The translations under genes were made by a program, and so were the position numbers. Shown piece by piece: positions 6,860 through 8,778 of a DNA stretch of 8,778 nt. The notes under the pieces were generated by a model. It ran no database searches and was not told where the DNA came from. It was given only the letters and a program-made list of their open reading frames with translations. Each line of letters starts with the position of its first letter. Position 1 is the first letter of the stretch. Source of the DNA: an uncultured Moheibacter sp. (GTDB taxonomy: Bacteria > Bacteroidota > Bacteroidia > Flavobacteriales > Weeksellaceae); NCBI GenBank assembly GCA_937875605.1, contig CALLXZ010000455.1, positions 1 to 8,778 of the forward strand. The letters run 5' to 3'.

Positions 6860-7529
6860 CTTCCCCTTCCACCACCAAAACCATTTCGCCTTTTAGGTTT
6901 CTGGTTTCTGAAATTTTATGGATTTCTGACAAAGTTCCGCGAATCGTTTCTTCAAATTTTTTGGTGATTTCTCGTGATAAACTTGCTTTTCTTTCGGTTC
7001 CGAAAACTTCTGCCAAATCTTTCAAAGTACGCGTAATTTTATGTGGTGATTCGTAGAAAATCAGCGTTCTTTTTTCTTCTTTTAATTCATTTAATTTTGT
7101 TTGGCGACCTTTCTTTACGGGAAGAAATCCCACAAAAATAAATTCATTTGAAATCAAACCCGAAACGGTCAAAGCCGGAACAAAAGCTGTTGCGCCGGGA
7201 AGCGCGATGACTTCGATTCCGTTTTCCACACAGGCTTTTGCCAATAAATATCCAGGATCGGAAATTCCGGGAGAACCGGCATCGGTAATCAACGAATACA
7301 TTTTTCCTTCCAGAATTTGTTTGATGATTTCTTCGGTAACTTTATGTTCATTGTGCGCATGATAACTGCGCATGGGCGTAGAAATTTCGTAGTGCTTCAG
7401 TAAAATTCCGCTGTTTCGGGTGTCTTCCGCAAGAATTAAGTCAGACTCATTAAGCGTTTCGATTGCTCTGAACGTCATGTCTTTTAAATTTCCAATGGGA
7501 GTGGGAACCAAATATAGTTTTCCGATCAT
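6849..7529 (-). CDS. rsmI: 16S rRNA (cytidine(1402)-2'-O)-methyltransferase
   Basis: This is a complete 226-residue protein. RsmI uses S-adenosylmethionine to methylate the 2'-hydroxyl of C1402 in 16S rRNA, near the decoding centre of the 30S subunit. It belongs to the tetrapyrrole-methylase fold. Hallmarks are LVPTPIGNLKDMTFRA (7-22), AEDTRNSG (34-41), YHAHNE (56-61), the cofactor-binding TDAGSPGISDPG (82-93), ALPGATA (109-115), VGFLP (133-137), FYESPHKI (158-165), SREITK (185-190) and the terminal GEMVLVVEG. It ends directly after this last strand and lacks the C-terminal extension of the roughly 286-residue E. coli protein, a short form that I recall as usual in Bacteroidota. Its 3' end overlaps recJ. 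A near-match to the -7 box (TAAATTCGC) lies just before its start on the minus strand. Confidence 0.96.
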   Translation of the reverse strand: MIGKLYLVPTPIGNLKDMTFRAIETLNESDLILAEDTRNSGILLKHYEISTPMRSYHAHNEHKVTEEIIKQILEGKMYSLITDAGSPGISDPGYLLAKACVENGIEVIALPGATAFVPALTVSGLISNEFIFVGFLPVKKGRQTKLNELKEEKRTLIFYESPHKITRTLKDLAEVFGTERKASLSREITKKFEETIRGTLSEIHKISETRNLKGEMVLVVEGEVNP

Positions 7530-7596
7530 GAGGCGAATTTAGGATGAAAAATTCGAATTAAATTAAATTGATTTCTAAATTAGTTGTTTAATTCTA

Positions 7597-7787
7597 ATGC
7601 AGATGAAAAATATTTACATAGGAATTCTATTATCCATGGGAAGAAGTGGAATATTTATTCAACCAAAAAATTGGATAATGGAAATGGTCAGATTACGCTG
7701 AATCTGAATCCTTATTGAAAAGGAATTTATCTTGTAAATTTCGAAGGAGAATTTGGGAAAGTGACAAGGAAGTTGGTGGTGAAGTAG
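7597..7787 (+). pseudogene. Remnant of a type IX secreted protein: signal-peptide-like start and broken C-terminal sorting domain
   Basis: From about 7635 to 7784 one frame reads as the end of a type A sorting domain, the C-terminal signal that sends proteins through the type IX secretion system. It contains WNIYSTKKLDNGNGQITLNL, then an in-frame TGA at 7716-7718, then KGIYLVNFEGEF, GKVTRKLVVK and a TAG at 7785-7787. The KGiYlv...kvtrKlvvK pattern is characteristic. Upstream, the ATG at 7597 (or 7603) opens a different frame, MKNIYIGILLSM, which resembles the start of a signal peptide and closes at 7699-7701. The simplest reading is a gene that lost its middle by deletion, leaving head and tail out of frame, with the tail also carrying a nonsense mutation. 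The sorting tail is the firm part; the head assignment is tentative. Confidence 0.62.
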
Positions 7788-7835
7788 TTTTTGATGGAGG
7801 ATGGGTGTTGGAAGATGAATCTAAAAAATTTAAGT

Positions 7836-8339
7836 ATGAAATTAATTTTCGTTCTAAGTTTAATTTTATGTTTCAGTTGGGGAAAATCTCAAGCAGATGA
7901 TTTTCATCTAATGGCTGAAATAGATCGAGATAATTTCAGTATAAGAAGTGAAAATCCTGAAGAAATAAAAGTTAAGCTTGATAATATTATTCAAGATTTT
8001 AATCGTTTAAAATTGGAAGGCTATTATTCGCAAATTGAAATGAAAGTTTTCTATTATGAAGAAGAAAAGGAAAGTATTAAAGATGCAATTTCTATTTCTA
8101 ATCTAATTGTTGAATATTTTGTGCTAAATGGTTTAAATGCTGAAATGATCAGAACAGATTATGTTGCACACTTCAAAAATCCATATTCTCAAGACCCTTT
8201 AAAAGTTTGGATTTTTTATGATGGTTGGAACGGGAAAATAAAGGAAGGATATGAGCCAATGATGCCTTGCGATGTGGATGAAAAAGAAATTTTAACACAA
8301 ACTCAGCTTAAAGATTGGAAGGAAAGGTGTAAAAAATAG
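7836..8339 (+). CDS. Exported protein of unknown function
   Basis: This encodes 167 residues from the ATG at 7836; an in-frame ATG at 7815 would add seven residues. Residues 1-20 (MKLIFVLSLILCFSWGKSQA) form a clear signal peptide, with probable cleavage before DDFHLMAEID. The mature part is acidic, with charged helices and no further membrane segment. Residues 55-108 (for example YSQIEMKVFYYEEEKESI, then a helix with SNLIVEYFVLNGLNAEMI) faintly recall the strand-helix layout of OmpA-like domains. The peptidoglycan-binding Asp and Arg residues are not evident, so I do not assign that family. Two late cysteines (MMPCDVDE and the near-terminal ERCKK) could form a disulfide. Base composition is AT-rich: a hand count gives 124 G or C in 420 bases over 7861-8280, against roughly 38-50% in sampled recJ lines. 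It lies between the remnant and the nadA terminator. Confidence 0.75.
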   Translation: MKLIFVLSLILCFSWGKSQADDFHLMAEIDRDNFSIRSENPEEIKVKLDNIIQDFNRLKLEGYYSQIEMKVFYYEEEKESIKDAISISNLIVEYFVLNGLNAEMIRTDYVAHFKNPYSQDPLKVWIFYDGWNGKIKEGYEPMMPCDVDEKEILTQTQLKDWKERCKK

Positions 8340-8356
8340 AATTTTTCTTTTGAGAG

Positions 8357-8393
8357 AAAAAAGCCTTGTCGAGGTTTCAAACCTTGACAAGGC
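8357..8393 (-). terminator. Long hairpin terminator, mainly for nadA
   Basis: Bases 8363-8393 form an almost perfect 31-base inverted repeat. The outer arms GCCTTGTC and GACAAGGC pair fully, a G-T wobble follows, and the inner arms AGGTTT and AAACCT pair around a central C. On the minus strand the stem is followed directly by six T (A at 8357-8362 on the plus strand), the classic intrinsic terminator for nadA. On the plus strand the stem is followed by an AT-rich stretch with a five-T run, so it may also end transcription of the exported-protein gene, whose stop lies 24 bases before the stem. Confidence 0.82.
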
Positions 8394-8416
8394 AATATTA
8401 TTTATTTTTCTATAGC

Positions 8417-8778
8417 CTACTTAATCTTCTCCGACATTTCCAACATTCTGTTGATGGATTTCAAAGCTTTTACGCGTAATTCTTCATCGATATGAATTTC
8501 AGGTAATTCGTATTTCATACAGAGATACAATTTCTCCATCGTGTTGCGTTTCATGTAAAAACATTCGCTACAATTACAGCTTTCGTCTTGCGTTAGTGCA
8601 GGAATTAGTTTTTTATGCGGTGCTAATTTTTGCATTTCGTGAATGATTCCTTCTTCCGTTGCGATGATGAATTCCTGCGATTCGTCTTCCACCACAAAAT
8701 CAAGCAATCTTGAAGTCGAACCTATGAAATCAGCAACTTGTAAAACCGGTTCTTCTGATTCCGGATGTGCAATCAGTT
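8417..8778 (-). CDS. nadA: Quinolinate synthase, C-terminal part (cut by window edge)
   Basis: The last 119 codons are visible, ending at a TAG at 8417-8419; the start lies beyond the right edge. NadA condenses iminoaspartate with dihydroxyacetone phosphate to form quinolinate in de novo NAD synthesis, in the cytoplasm, using a [4Fe-4S] cluster. The visible segment begins LIAHPES, the substrate-binding HPES motif. It continues with VADFIGSTSRLLDFV (the GSTS loop), FIIATEEGIIHEMQKLAP, then ESCNCSECFYMKRNTMEKLYL, which holds the C-terminal cysteines including one cluster ligand, and ends with SINRMLEMSEKIK. The spacing here is C-x-C-x-x-C. It is followed by the strong hairpin terminator at 8357-8393. 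The order and motifs leave no realistic alternative. Confidence 0.97.
   Translation of the reverse strand, partial: LIAHPESEEPVLQVADFIGSTSRLLDFVVEDESQEFIIATEEGIIHEMQKLAPHKKLIPALTQDESCNCSECFYMKRNTMEKLYLCMKYELPEIHIDEELRVKALKSINRMLEMSEKIK

Noticed and set aside
7715..7900. Plus-strand open frame of 61 codons across the sorting-tail remnant
   Set aside because: It reads the remnant and the next signal peptide in the wrong frame; the frames giving the sorting motif and the signal peptide are more convincing.
1..8778. CRISPR arrays, tRNA or rRNA genes, insertion sequences, phage or defence genes
   Set aside because: No regularly spaced repeats, tRNA-like cloverleaf segments, rRNA motifs, transposase frames or known defence domains were seen on either strand.

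Overview
The window looks like a chromosomal segment from a flavobacterium (phylum Bacteroidota), most likely in or near the Chryseobacterium/Weeksellaceae group. The reasons are moderate-to-low GC, starts without clear Shine-Dalgarno sequences, promoter boxes matching the Bacteroidota TAnnTTTG -7 motif, two lipoproteins (one with a DUF4296-type domain), a DUF4271-type membrane protein, and a broken copy of a type IX secretion C-terminal sorting domain. The genus is inferred from gene content and style, not from a marker gene.

Layout. Positions 1-1063 (-) hold the N-terminal part of a secreted zinc peptidase of family M16, cut by the window edge. Next is an unrecognised lipoprotein at 1184-1738 (-). 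It is divergent from an alpha/beta hydrolase at 1787-2545 (+), which converges on a two-gene minus-strand unit: a polyprenol monophosphomannose synthase-like glycosyltransferase (2921-3640) and a DUF4296 lipoprotein (2547-2924), joined by an ATGA stop/start overlap. Divergent from these is a plus-strand run: a DUF4271 membrane protein (3705-4361), hemD (4375-5121) and recJ (5156-6859). recJ overlaps the 3' end of convergent rsmI (6849-7529, -) by 11 bases. Between rsmI and nadA lies an AT-rich accessory-looking stretch. It holds a pseudogene remnant with a type IX sorting tail (7597-7787) and an unrecognised exported protein (7836-8339). A long hairpin terminator (8363-8393) separates it from the C-terminal part of nadA (8417-8778, -), which runs off the right edge.

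How the genes work together. Most are housekeeping functions: tetrapyrrole synthesis (hemD), recombination and repair (recJ), ribosomal RNA methylation (rsmI), NAD synthesis (nadA) and envelope or glycan work (the glycosyltransferase and lipoproteins). I see no sign of a defence system, prophage, transposon, CRISPR array, tRNA or rRNA. The parts most worth a second look are the sorting-tail remnant with its AT-rich neighbour, and the promoter architecture around the DUF4271-hemD unit. I found no convincing new multi-gene system.
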